DNA of 6,687 nucleotides, from assembly GCA_016763255.1 (NCBI GenBank), contig JAESUA010000362.1, positions 1-6,687 of the forward strand, read 5' to 3'. The notes under the pieces are model-generated. The model was not told the origin of the DNA and made no database searches. It saw nothing but the letters and a program-made list of their open reading frames with translations. Each line of letters begins with the position of its first letter. Within the stretch, counting starts at the first letter, position 1. The position numbers and the translations under genes were made by a program. The stretch comes from Magnetovibrio sp. (GTDB lineage: Bacteria > Pseudomonadota > Alphaproteobacteria > Rhodospirillales > Magnetovibrionaceae). Of the stretch, positions 1 through 5,686 are shown one piece after another.

Positions 1-971
1 AGACGCTGCGTGAATCTTTGCGCGACGCCATGGCCGAAGAAATGCGCCGCGACGAAAAGGTGTTCTTGATGGGCGAGGAAGTCGCCCAGTACCAAGGTGC
101 CTATAAAGTCTCCCAAGGCATGCTTGATGAGTCTGGTGAGGACCGCGTGATCGACACCCCGATCACCGAAATCGGCTTTACCGGTTTGGCCACCGGCGCG
201 TCATTTGCGGGGTTGAAGCCAATCGTCGAATTCATGACGTTCAACTTCTCAATGCAAGCTATGGATCACATCATCAACTCGGCCGCCAAAACGCTGTATA
301 TGTCCGGTGGCCAGATGGGGGCATCCATCGTATTTCGCGGGGCCAACGGCGCGGCGTCACGCGTCGGTGCCCAGCACTCGCAGTGTTTCGCCGCCTGGTA
401 CAGTCAGGTTCCCGGCCTCAAAGTTGTCTCACCATGGTCCGGCGCAGATGCCAAGGGCCTGTTGAAGGCCGCCATTCGCGACCCCAACCCGGTGGTGTTC
501 TTGGAAGATGAATTGCTTTATGGCACCACCTTTGATGTGCCCGAAAGTGATGATTTTGTCATTCCCATCGGCAAGGCTAAAATTGAACGCGCGGGTACGG
601 ACGTGACCATCACGGCGTTTTCGCGGATGGTCGGCTTGGCCCTGGAAGCGGCTGATTTGCTGGCTGAACAAGGCATCTCGGCCGAAGTCATCAACCTGCG
701 CACGATCCGCCCGCTGGACACCCAGGCGATCATCAATTCGGTGAAAAAGACCAACCGCATCGTCAACGTCGAAGAAGGCTGGCCGCAATCGGGCATCGGT
801 GCTGAAATCTGTGCCGTGGTTATGGAACAAGCGTTCGATTATTTGGATGCCCCGGTGGTGCGCGTTCACAGTGAAGACGTGCCGACGCCGTACGCTGCAA
901 ACCTGGAAGCCCTGGTTTTGCCAACACCTGAAAAAATTGCAGCCGCCGCGAAAGCGGTTTGCTACGCCTAA
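1..971 (+). CDS. pdhB: Pyruvate dehydrogenase E1 component, beta subunit (5' partial)
   Basis: Beta subunit of the thiamine-diphosphate-dependent E1 enzyme, which decarboxylates pyruvate and acetylates the lipoyl arm of E2 in the cytoplasm. The frame is open to the left edge (codons from base 3, reading [14 protein letters not shown]), so the gene begins outside the window. A TTG at 18 is not a credible start because family-like sequence continues upstream of it. Recognisable E1-beta wording includes [17 protein letters not shown] (about 63-120), the [16 protein letters not shown] region, FLEDELLYG (about 498-524), and [12 protein letters not shown] near 772, followed by the C-terminal transketolase-type domain. 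Many alphaproteobacterial PdhB proteins carry an N-terminal lipoyl domain; whether this one does cannot be seen. It ends at TAA 969-971, 15 nt before pdhC, consistent with one operon. The downstream E2 of pyruvate type argues against a branched-chain or acetoin dehydrogenase. Confidence 0.95.
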   Translation, partial: TLRESLRDAMAEEMRRDEKVFLMGEEVAQYQGAYKVSQGMLDESGEDRVIDTPITEIGFTGLATGASFAGLKPIVEFMTFNFSMQAMDHIINSAAKTLYMSGGQMGASIVFRGANGAASRVGAQHSQCFAAWYSQVPGLKVVSPWSGADAKGLLKAAIRDPNPVVFLEDELLYGTTFDVPESDDFVIPIGKAKIERAGTDVTITAFSRMVGLALEAADLLAEQGISAEVINLRTIRPLDTQAIINSVKKTNRIVNVEEGWPQSGIGAEICAVVMEQAFDYLDAPVVRVHSEDVPTPYAANLEALVLPTPEKIAAAAKAVCYA

Positions 972-986
972 AGGGGGAGAGAGAGC

Positions 987-2309
987 ATGCCGATCGAAAT
1001 CTTGATGCCAGCCCTGTCGCCCACCATGACCGAGGGTAACCTTACCAGCTGGACTGTATCCGAGGGCGACAGCGTTGCCGCAGGTGACGTGATTTGCGAA
1101 ATCGAAACTGACAAAGCGACCATGGAAGTGGAAGCCGTTGACGAAGGCACCATCGGTAAAATCATCGTGTCCGGTGGCGCCGAAGGCGTGGCCGTAAATT
1201 CGGTCATCGCATTGCTGTTGGAAGAGGGCGAAGACGCTTCTGCTTTGGATGGCTTTACGCCGTCCGCGGGGAGTGGTGCGCCTGCAGCCGTTTCCGCTCC
1301 GGCCCCTGCGGTCACCGCCCCGGCGGCTCCGGCACCAGTTTCGGGAGCCAGCCCGGCTTTGGAAGCCAGCCTGGCCTCGGGAGCCAGCCTGGCCTCAGGC
1401 CGGGTGTTTGCATCGCCCTTAGCGCGGCGCATCGCGGCGGATAAGGGCTTGGATCTAAACGCTGTGTCGGGTTCCGGCCCGCGTGGGCGCATCGTCAAAC
1501 GTGATGTCGAAAACGCACAGCCGGGTGTAAAATCCGCAACTGCGGCAGCGACATCGGCGGCTCGCGCACCGGCCATAACCTTGGACGATCCAATCTTTGC
1601 CAATATGCCGGAATTTGAAGCTACGCCGAATTCCAACATGCGCAAGATCATCGCCAAACGTTTGACCCAATCGGCGCGTGACATTCCGCACTTCAACCTC
1701 ACCGTGGATGTCGAAATCGACAAACTGCTGGACATGCGCAAGCAGCTCAACAGCCAGGCCCCAACGACTAAAGAAGGGGCCACTTATAAAATTTCGGTCA
1801 ACGATTTTGTCATTAAGGCTGTGGCCTTGGCCCTGACCCGTGTGCCTGAATGCAATGTGGCGTATACGGATGAGGCCATCTTGCAATTCAAGAAGGTCGA
1901 CATCGCCATCGCGGTGGCCATCGACGGCGGGCTGATCACGCCGATTGTCAAGGACGCCGCTTCTAAAGGTTTGGCGACCCTGTCGGGTGAGGTCAAGGAC
2001 CTTGCCGGGCGGGCACGAGACGGCAAACTGGCCCCCGAAGAATTCCAGGGCGGCACGTTCACCATCTCCAACCTCGGCATGTTTGGCGTCAAGGGTTTCA
2101 ACTCGATCATCAACCCACCCCAAGGCGGCATTTTGTCGGTTGGCGCAGGCGAACAGCGTCCGGTGGTCAAAGATGGAGAGTTGGCTATTGCCACGGTGAT
2201 GACGTTGACGCTCGCGGTGGATCATCGCTGCATCGACGGCACCACCGGGGCGGCGTTTATCAAGGAACTCAAGTCGGTGATCGAAAATCCGATCTCGCTG
2301 ATGCTGTAA
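987..2309 (+). CDS. pdhC: Pyruvate dehydrogenase E2, dihydrolipoyllysine acetyltransferase
   Basis: Core of the pyruvate dehydrogenase complex. It moves the acetyl group from E1 to coenzyme A on a swinging lipoyl arm. The protein has 440 residues with one lipoyl domain (about 1-80; lipoylated Lys43 in ETDKATME), an Ala/Pro-rich flexible linker (about 84-138), a peripheral subunit-binding domain (about 140-177, FASPLARRIA...GPRGRIVKRDV), a second Ala-rich linker, and the catalytic acyltransferase domain (about 203-440). The active-site motif is VDHRCIDGTTGA, with catalytic His413 and Asp417. A single lipoyl domain and this length are usual for alphaproteobacterial E2. The ATG at 987 is preceded by a strong purine-rich ribosome-binding site (GGGGGAGAG). 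The linker contains a short tandem repeat (see 1343-1396). It is expected to be lipoylated with the help of LipA, whose gene probably begins at 6568. Confidence 0.97.
   Translation: MPIEILMPALSPTMTEGNLTSWTVSEGDSVAAGDVICEIETDKATMEVEAVDEGTIGKIIVSGGAEGVAVNSVIALLLEEGEDASALDGFTPSAGSGAPAAVSAPAPAVTAPAAPAPVSGASPALEASLASGASLASGRVFASPLARRIAADKGLDLNAVSGSGPRGRIVKRDVENAQPGVKSATAAATSAARAPAITLDDPIFANMPEFEATPNSNMRKIIAKRLTQSARDIPHFNLTVDVEIDKLLDMRKQLNSQAPTTKEGATYKISVNDFVIKAVALALTRVPECNVAYTDEAILQFKKVDIAIAVAIDGGLITPIVKDAASKGLATLSGEVKDLAGRARDGKLAPEEFQGGTFTISNLGMFGVKGFNSIINPPQGGILSVGAGEQRPVVKDGELAIATVMTLTLAVDHRCIDGTTGAAFIKELKSVIENPISLML
1343..1396 (+). repeat. Three 18-bp tandem units inside the E2 linker
   Basis: Three consecutive 18-bp units lie at 1343-1360, 1361-1378 and 1379-1396. 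Units 2 and 3 match at 17 of 18 bases and units 1 and 3 at 15 of 18. They encode the pattern (G/E)AS(P/L)A(L/S) three times at about residues 120-137, in the flexible linker between the lipoyl and subunit-binding domains. The unit is a multiple of three, so copy-number change would keep the frame and only lengthen or shorten the swinging arm. Confidence 0.85.
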
Positions 2310-2312
2310 GGA
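2308..2312 (+). promoter_or_regulatory. Ribosome-binding site of lpd overlapping the pdhC stop
   Basis: AAGGA overlaps the last two bases of the pdhC TAA stop and lies 8 nt before the ATG at 2321. That spacing favours ATG 2321 over an in-frame TTG at 2315, which would be only 2 nt away. The overlap suggests translational coupling of E3 to E2. Confidence 0.7.
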
Positions 2313-2320
2313 TTTTGATC

Positions 2321-3721
2321 ATGGCTGATACAAACTTCGATCTCATCGTGGTGGGTGGCGGACCGGGCGGTTATGTCGCCGCGATCCGTGCCGCGCAGCT
2401 CAAAATGAACGTGGCGTTGGTGGAAGCCAACCACTTGGGCGGGATTTGCCTCAACTGGGGCTGCATCCCGACCAAGGCGTTGCTGCGCTCGTCTGAGATT
2501 TATCACAACATGCAGCACGCTAAAGACTATGGTCTGACTGCGGATGGTATCGGCTTTGACCTCGACACCATCGTCAAACGTTCGCGCAAAATTGCGCGCC
2601 AGCTCAATGGCGGCGTGGGGCATTTGCTGAAAAAGAACAAGGTCACGGTGTTTGACGGTTACGGTAAGCTCAACGGTTCGGGAAAACTGCGGGTCGAAAA
2701 AGACGGCAAAGGTATTGCCGATTTGACCTCCAAAAACATTATCCTCGCCACCGGTGCGCGTGCCCGTGTGCTGCCGGGGATGGAGCCGGACGGCAAGTTG
2801 ATTTGGTACTACAAGGACGCCTTGGTGCCCAACGTGGTGCCAAAACGTCTGTTGGTCATCGGTTCGGGCGCCATCGGCATTGAATTCGCCAGCTTCTTCC
2901 ACACCATGGGGGCAAAAACCACAGTGGTGGAAATGCTCGACCGGGTGGTTCCGGCGGAAGATGCGGAAATTTCCGCATTCTTGGAGCAGTCCCTGACCAA
3001 AGACGGCATGGAGATTTTGACCAGCGCCGGTGTGAAGGGCCTCAAGAAAAACAAAGACAGCGTCACCGCAACCATGGAAGTGGGCGGCAAGACCCTCGAG
3101 CGTGAATTTGATCGCGTGATCGTCGCTGCGGGCATCGTCGGCAACGTCGAGAATCTTGGCCTTGAAGGCACCAAGGTCAAAGTTGACCGCACCCATATCG
3201 TCACCAATCAATGGCTGGAAACTGGCGAGCCGGGTGTTTACGCCATCGGTGATGTCGCCGGTGCGCCGTGGCTGGCTCACAAGGCGTCGCATGAAGGCGT
3301 TTTGTGTGTCGAAAAAATCGCCGGCACCAAGGGTCTTCATCCCATCAATAACGACCGCATCCCAGGCTGCACCTATAGCCGTCCGCAGATCGCCAGCATC
3401 GGTCTGACCGAAGCCCAAGCCAAGGATCGCGGCCTTAAGGTCAAGGTCGGCCGCTTCCCGTTCCAGGGCAACGGCAAGGCGATTGCCTTGGGCGAGCCCG
3501 AAGGCATGATCAAGGTGTTGTTTGACGACAAAACCGGCGAGTTGATCGGCGCGCACATGATCGGCACGGAAGTCACCGAGCTGATCCAGGGCTACGGCAT
3601 CGCCATGGAACTCGAAACCACCGAAGCCGAGCTGATGCACACGGTCTTTGCACATCCGACACTTTCTGAAATGATGCACGAAAGTGTGCTCGACGCTTAT
3701 GGGCGCGCTGTTCATTTTTAG
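2321..3721 (+). CDS. lpd: Dihydrolipoyl dehydrogenase (E3)
   Basis: FAD- and NAD-dependent disulfide oxidoreductase that reoxidises the dihydrolipoyl arm of E2 and makes NADH. The protein has 466 residues, normal for the family. FAD-binding Rossmann motif VVGGGPGGY is at residues 10-18. The redox disulfide is Cys43-Cys48 in GGICLNWGCIPTK. The ILATGA motif is near residue 144, the NAD-binding motif GSGAIGIEF near 181-189, and the second FAD motif GVYAIGDVAG follows. The C-terminal dimerisation domain has the catalytic pair His445 and Glu450 (HPTLSE). The CLNWGC form of the disulfide motif is common in the E3 of alphaproteobacterial pyruvate dehydrogenase operons. The gene follows pdhC by 11 nt. 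Downstream is not another pdh gene but a palindromic repeat 12 nt after the stop, which may mark the transcript's 3' end. No classic stem plus T-run terminator is visible. Confidence 0.97.
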   Translation: MADTNFDLIVVGGGPGGYVAAIRAAQLKMNVALVEANHLGGICLNWGCIPTKALLRSSEIYHNMQHAKDYGLTADGIGFDLDTIVKRSRKIARQLNGGVGHLLKKNKVTVFDGYGKLNGSGKLRVEKDGKGIADLTSKNIILATGARARVLPGMEPDGKLIWYYKDALVPNVVPKRLLVIGSGAIGIEFASFFHTMGAKTTVVEMLDRVVPAEDAEISAFLEQSLTKDGMEILTSAGVKGLKKNKDSVTATMEVGGKTLEREFDRVIVAAGIVGNVENLGLEGTKVKVDRTHIVTNQWLETGEPGVYAIGDVAGAPWLAHKASHEGVLCVEKIAGTKGLHPINNDRIPGCTYSRPQIASIGLTEAQAKDRGLKVKVGRFPFQGNGKAIALGEPEGMIKVLFDDKTGELIGAHMIGTEVTELIQGYGIAMELETTEAELMHTVFAHPTLSEMMHESVLDAYGRAVHF

Positions 3722-3733
3722 ATCTTTATTCAA

Positions 3734-3770
3734 CGTCATTGCGAGGAACGAAGTGACGAAGCAATCCAGA
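3734..3770 (+). repeat. Palindromic REP-like repeat, left copy (single half)
   Basis: This begins CGTCATTGCGAG and ends GACGAAGCAATCCAGA. Over its first 36 bases it matches the start of the repeat at 4097 at 32 positions, in the same orientation. The arms ATTGC and GCAAT can pair around a purine-rich middle. It starts 12 nt after the lpd stop and ends 33 nt before the GIY-YIG start. Unlike the right copy, no inverted second half follows it. Repeats of this wording are commonly dispersed in intergenic regions of Rhodospirillales and some other alphaproteobacteria (general knowledge, not searched here). Confidence 0.8.
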
Positions 3771-3803
3771 CCTAAATGTCATAACAGGTGTTAAAGAGAA
3801 ATT

Positions 3804-4091
3804 GTGAAACAGCCCGTTGTCTACATCATGACGAATAAGCGAAACGGGGCGTTGTACACAGGTGTGACATCCGATGTGGTTCGTCGCGCCTATGAACACC
3901 GCACGGGCATGATTCCAGGGTTCACGTCAAAATATGGCTGCAAATTGCTCATTTGGTACGAGGTGCATGATGATATGGTCTCCGCCATTGAACGTGAAAA
4001 GCAGATCAAAGGCGGTTCAAGGAAAAAGAAACTGGCCCTAATTGAAGGTCTGAATCCGTCATGGCATGATCTGTACGAAAACATCACTTAA
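3804..4091 (+). CDS. Small single-domain GIY-YIG nuclease
   Basis: A 95-residue stand-alone GIY-YIG domain of the YhbQ/UPF0213-like class, often loosely labelled an excinuclease C-like protein. The two core strands are VYIM (residues 6-9, the GIY position) and LYTGVT (17-22, the YIG position). Predicted catalytic residues are Tyr7, Tyr18, Arg28 in VVRRAYEH with His32, and the metal-binding Glu65 in EREKQIKGGSR. The ending LNPSWHDL is typical of the family, so the gene looks intact. Start is GTG at 3804 with a weak purine-rich site (AAAGAG, 3793-3798). No in-frame ATG nearby would retain the first strand. It lies in a pocket between two copies of a palindromic repeat, and the right copy begins 5 nt after its stop. 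Cellular role of this subfamily is unsettled: DNA cleavage or repair, or mobility of the flanking repeat, are possible. Confidence 0.9.
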   Translation: MKQPVVYIMTNKRNGALYTGVTSDVVRRAYEHRTGMIPGFTSKYGCKLLIWYEVHDDMVSAIEREKQIKGGSRKKKLALIEGLNPSWHDLYENIT

Positions 4092-4096
4092 GACTC

Positions 4097-4189
4097 CGTC
4101 ATTGCGAGAAGCGAAGCGACGAAGCAATCTAGGATGTTTCGTAACGAGCGTTTCTGGATCGCCACACCCCTACGGGGGTCGCGATGACG
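4097..4189. repeat. 93-bp composite inverted-repeat element (REPIN/MITE-like)
   Basis: Outer ends CGTCATTGCGA (4097-4107) and TCGCGATGACG (4179-4189) are inverted repeats at 10 of 11 positions. Inner segments GCAATCTAG (4124-4132) and CTGGATCGC (4154-4162) are inverted at 7 of 9. The element is therefore two inverted halves around a spacer of about 20 bp (roughly 4133-4153). The first half can pair ATTGC with GCAAT. The second can pair ATCGC (4158-4162) with GCGAT (4181-4185), then ACCCC with GGGGT around a TACG loop (4171-4174), a stable UNCG-type tetraloop in RNA. No T-run follows, so it is not a classic terminator. It has no coding capacity. It ends 22 nt before the GNAT start and so lies in, or supplies, that gene's leader. 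Confidence 0.75.
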
Positions 4190-4211
4190 AATGTAATATA
4201 GGTAGGCATAT

Positions 4212-4655
4212 ATGGCCGTCATAATCCGCAATCTGAAGACTGAAGATGAAACCCGTTGGCGCAAGCTGTGGGATGGCTATTGCAGGTTCTATGACGCTTC
4301 GGTGTCTGCTGACATCACCAACGCCACCTGGGCCCGCTTGTTGGACAAAGACAGTGCCATCTTTGGCTTGGTGGCCGAGGTGGCGGGTGAGGTGGTTGGC
4401 TTCACCAACTGCGTGTTGCATGACAACACCTGGTCCACAAAACCGGTGTGTTACTTGGAAGATTTGTTTTGCGCCCCTGAGGCGCGCGGCCAGGGCGTTG
4501 GCCGGGCTTTGGTCGAAGCGGTGCAGCAGATGGGCCGAGATGAGGGCTGGCGGCATGTTTATTGGCGCACCGATGCGGGCAACGTTACGGCGCAAAGTCT
4601 CTATAACAAGCTAGCCAAACGCACAGATTGGGTGACCTACGAGATGAAACTATAG
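4212..4655 (+). CDS. GNAT-family N-acetyltransferase
   Basis: Probable acetyl-CoA-dependent N-acetyltransferase of 147 residues; substrate not identifiable. The N-terminal IRNLKTEDETRWRKLW is the usual first strand and helix of GNAT proteins. Motif A is at about 80-101 (LEDLFCAPEARGQGVGRALV) with the pyrophosphate-binding loop RGQGVG at 92-97. Motif B has Asn124 and the likely general-acid Tyr131 in NVTAQSLYNKLAKRTDW. Start is ATG 4212 with AGGTAGG 5 nt upstream. Its leader abuts the inverted-repeat element ending at 4189, and no separate promoter is clear. Its stop is only 10 nt from the stop of the convergent outer-membrane gene, so transcripts may overlap. It resembles small-molecule or aminoglycoside-like acetyltransferases of general annotation, but nothing seen fixes the substrate. 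Confidence 0.9.
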   Translation: MAVIIRNLKTEDETRWRKLWDGYCRFYDASVSADITNATWARLLDKDSAIFGLVAEVAGEVVGFTNCVLHDNTWSTKPVCYLEDLFCAPEARGQGVGRALVEAVQQMGRDEGWRHVYWRTDAGNVTAQSLYNKLAKRTDWVTYEMKL

Positions 4656-4665
4656 AAAAAAAGCG

Positions 4666-5433
4666 TTAGAAACTTTTGACCAAGCCAAGACGGATGTTGT
4701 TGGTTCGATAGTCGACCTTATTATTAAAACCATCTGCCGGAACTGTGACCAAGGCACTGCTTTTTTTGACGATATTGCTGAAGTTTGTAAAAAGGTATTC
4801 AGCTTTCAAAGCCCAGCCTTTTTGCAATTTGTGTTCAAACCCCATGCTGGCGGCCCAACCAAGTTTTGTCTTATGGCTCCGAATGTTTGAAGATTCAGGT
4901 CCATTCGTATCCGTAAACGTGAAGTCATATTTAAATCGTGTCAGCGCCGGTCCGGCAGAAACATAAAATAAGGATGAGTTTCGGGCATATCCAACGCGTG
5001 GGCGCAAACTGACGATCCACTTTGACTCGACCTTTGTCGTGGCAGAAAAGGTGCTTCCGGGCACTGTAATATAAGTGATGTTGCCAGAACTATATTGCTC
5101 ATCAAAATTGGCCAACATGATGTCGGTCTCAAGGCCGAAAACTGTATTGCCGAATTGGCGGTTTAGCCCCCCTATGAGGCTTGCATTGAATATGGTTGCC
5201 TTCAAATTTTGTGAACCTTGCGGATCAACTTGTCCGGGATCGGTTGTCACGAAATATCCGTTGGATTTAACCCTCGAAGTGGGGTCCGCAACGGCCTTGG
5301 TCACGCCGAGGGCCAGGCCAATATAATGACCGCTCCAATCGACGGAGGGAGTCAATGTGCTCTGCGCGAAAACAGGGGCTGTTACCAACAATGTGGCAAA
5401 AGGCAAGGTAAACGCAAATTTCTTCAAAAACAT
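4666..5433 (-). CDS. Outer-membrane beta-barrel protein, Omp25/Omp31-like
   Basis: Predicted exported outer-membrane barrel of 255 residues. The signal peptide is residues 1-23: MFLKK, a hydrophobic core, and cleavage after VFA before Gln24. The mature start VDWSGHYIGLALG matches the DWSG-x-Y-x-G opening of the Omp25/Omp31 (RopB-like) porin family. Alternating aromatic strands follow, for example NTVFGLETDIML, SLRPRVGYA, LFYVSAGPAL and GWALKAEYLFTNF. The chain ends in Phe255, the usual C-terminal signal for barrel assembly. I chose the ATG at 5433, not an in-frame upstream ATG at 5502, because it gives a clean signal peptide and has AGGG about 7 nt upstream. The gene is visibly more AT-rich than the pdh and arsM genes. 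It is probably structural or a small pore; no ligand can be named. It is transcribed away from arsM and convergent with the GNAT gene. Confidence 0.88.
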   Translation of the reverse strand: MFLKKFAFTLPFATLLVTAPVFAQSTLTPSVDWSGHYIGLALGVTKAVADPTSRVKSNGYFVTTDPGQVDPQGSQNLKATIFNASLIGGLNRQFGNTVFGLETDIMLANFDEQYSSGNITYITVPGSTFSATTKVESKWIVSLRPRVGYARNSSLFYVSAGPALTRFKYDFTFTDTNGPESSNIRSHKTKLGWAASMGFEHKLQKGWALKAEYLFTNFSNIVKKSSALVTVPADGFNNKVDYRTNNIRLGLVKSF

Positions 5434-5450
5434 AACAGACCCTATAGTTG

Positions 5451-5540
5451 ATAATGATTCTGGATGTGAGCAACCAAAGGTTATCCATACCGGGTGATGC
5501 AAAGCCTGTAAAGTTTTATATCCACACTTTTAATCATTAT
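5451..5540. promoter_or_regulatory. 9-bp perfect inverted repeat spanning the OMP promoter
   Basis: ATAATGATT (5451-5459) and AATCATTAT (5532-5540) are perfect inverted copies 72 bp apart. Each resembles a half of the classic Fur box (GATAATGATA / AATCATTATC). The left copy reads GATAATGATT, and the right copy overlaps a TATAAT on the minus strand. They bracket the best minus-strand promoter. A paired-operator role, possibly for a Fur-family regulator, is inference; full 19-bp Fur-box matches are only partial (about 12-13 of 19). Confidence 0.35.
5484..5512 (-). promoter_or_regulatory. Candidate sigma70-type promoter of the OMP gene
   Basis: On the minus strand, TTTACA (5512-5507) and TATGGA (5489-5484) are separated by 17 bp. 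This predicts a transcript start near 5477 and a leader of about 45 nt before ATG 5433. A perfect TATAAT further upstream (5541-5536), with a weak -35 (TACTCA), is an alternative. Confidence 0.4.
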
Positions 5541-5627
5541 ACAATTACGGGGGCGTTGTGAGTATACCACTTTGGCGGCAAGCTAGTTCGCTATGTTAGT
5601 TTTGAACAATATCTCATCAAATAGCGA

Positions 5628-5656
5628 TTGGGTTCGTTCTTGTATGCGATTATATT
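5628..5656 (+). promoter_or_regulatory. Candidate promoter of arsM
   Basis: TTGGGT (5628-5633) and TATATT (5651-5656) are separated by 17 bp. This predicts a start near 5663, about 24 nt before ATG 5687. The -10 matches consensus at 5 of 6, the -35 at only 3 of 6. A 7-bp perfect inverted repeat TCGCTAT/ATAGCGA (5588-5594 and 5621-5627) lies just upstream and could be an operator, though its 26-bp gap is long for ArsR. No other signal is clear in 5434-5686. Confidence 0.35.
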
Positions 5657-5686
5657 TGACCTACAGTCAGCCCTAAGGAGCCGCAC

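Larger units (their letters stand above)
3734..4189. mobile_element. Candidate GIY-YIG cassette bounded by inverted repeats
   Basis: A 456-bp segment starts CGTCATTGCGA (3734-3744) and ends TCGCGATGACG (4179-4189). These termini are inverted repeats of each other at 10 of 11 positions. Inside is one small nuclease gene. The layout recalls a REP-type palindrome travelling with a small nuclease, as RAYT transposases do with REP sequences, but here the enzyme is GIY-YIG. Only a possible AA dinucleotide flanks both ends, so no convincing target-site duplication is seen. Grouping these parts as one unit is inference. The alternative is that a nuclease gene simply lies between two independently inserted repeats. 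Confidence 0.35.

Noticed and set aside
968..1783. A 271-codon minus-strand open frame over the E2 lipoyl domain and linker
   Set aside because: Its Ala/Ser/Gly-rich composition mirrors the linker of pdhC on the other strand. It shows no motif or independent ribosome-binding site.
2315..2320. TTG at 2315 as the start of lpd
   Set aside because: It would leave only about 2 nt to the AAGGA site. ATG 2321 is properly spaced and gives the usual E3 N-terminus.
2222..3739. A 505-codon open frame on the minus strand covering all of lpd and the end of pdhC
   Set aside because: It is longer than lpd itself, but lpd shows every family motif on the plus strand. The minus frame is His/Asp/Gly-rich without recognisable domains, as expected for the antisense of a GC-biased gene.
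3734..4134. A CRISPR array
   Set aside because: Only two direct copies exist, separated by a complete gene and not by uniform spacers, and no cas genes are present.
4166..4179. A rho-independent terminator from the ACCCC-TACG-GGGGT hairpin
   Set aside because: There is no T-run after the stem on either strand. It is better explained as part of the inverted-repeat element.
3734..4189. Target-site duplication around the repeat-bounded block or around the 93-bp element
   Set aside because: Flanks share at most an AA dinucleotide, which is not meaningful by itself.
5434..5502. A longer outer-membrane protein starting at the in-frame ATG at 5502
   Set aside because: The extra 23 residues would sit in front of a clean signal peptide, and the predicted promoter lies within this stretch. 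ATG 5433 has a better ribosome-binding site.
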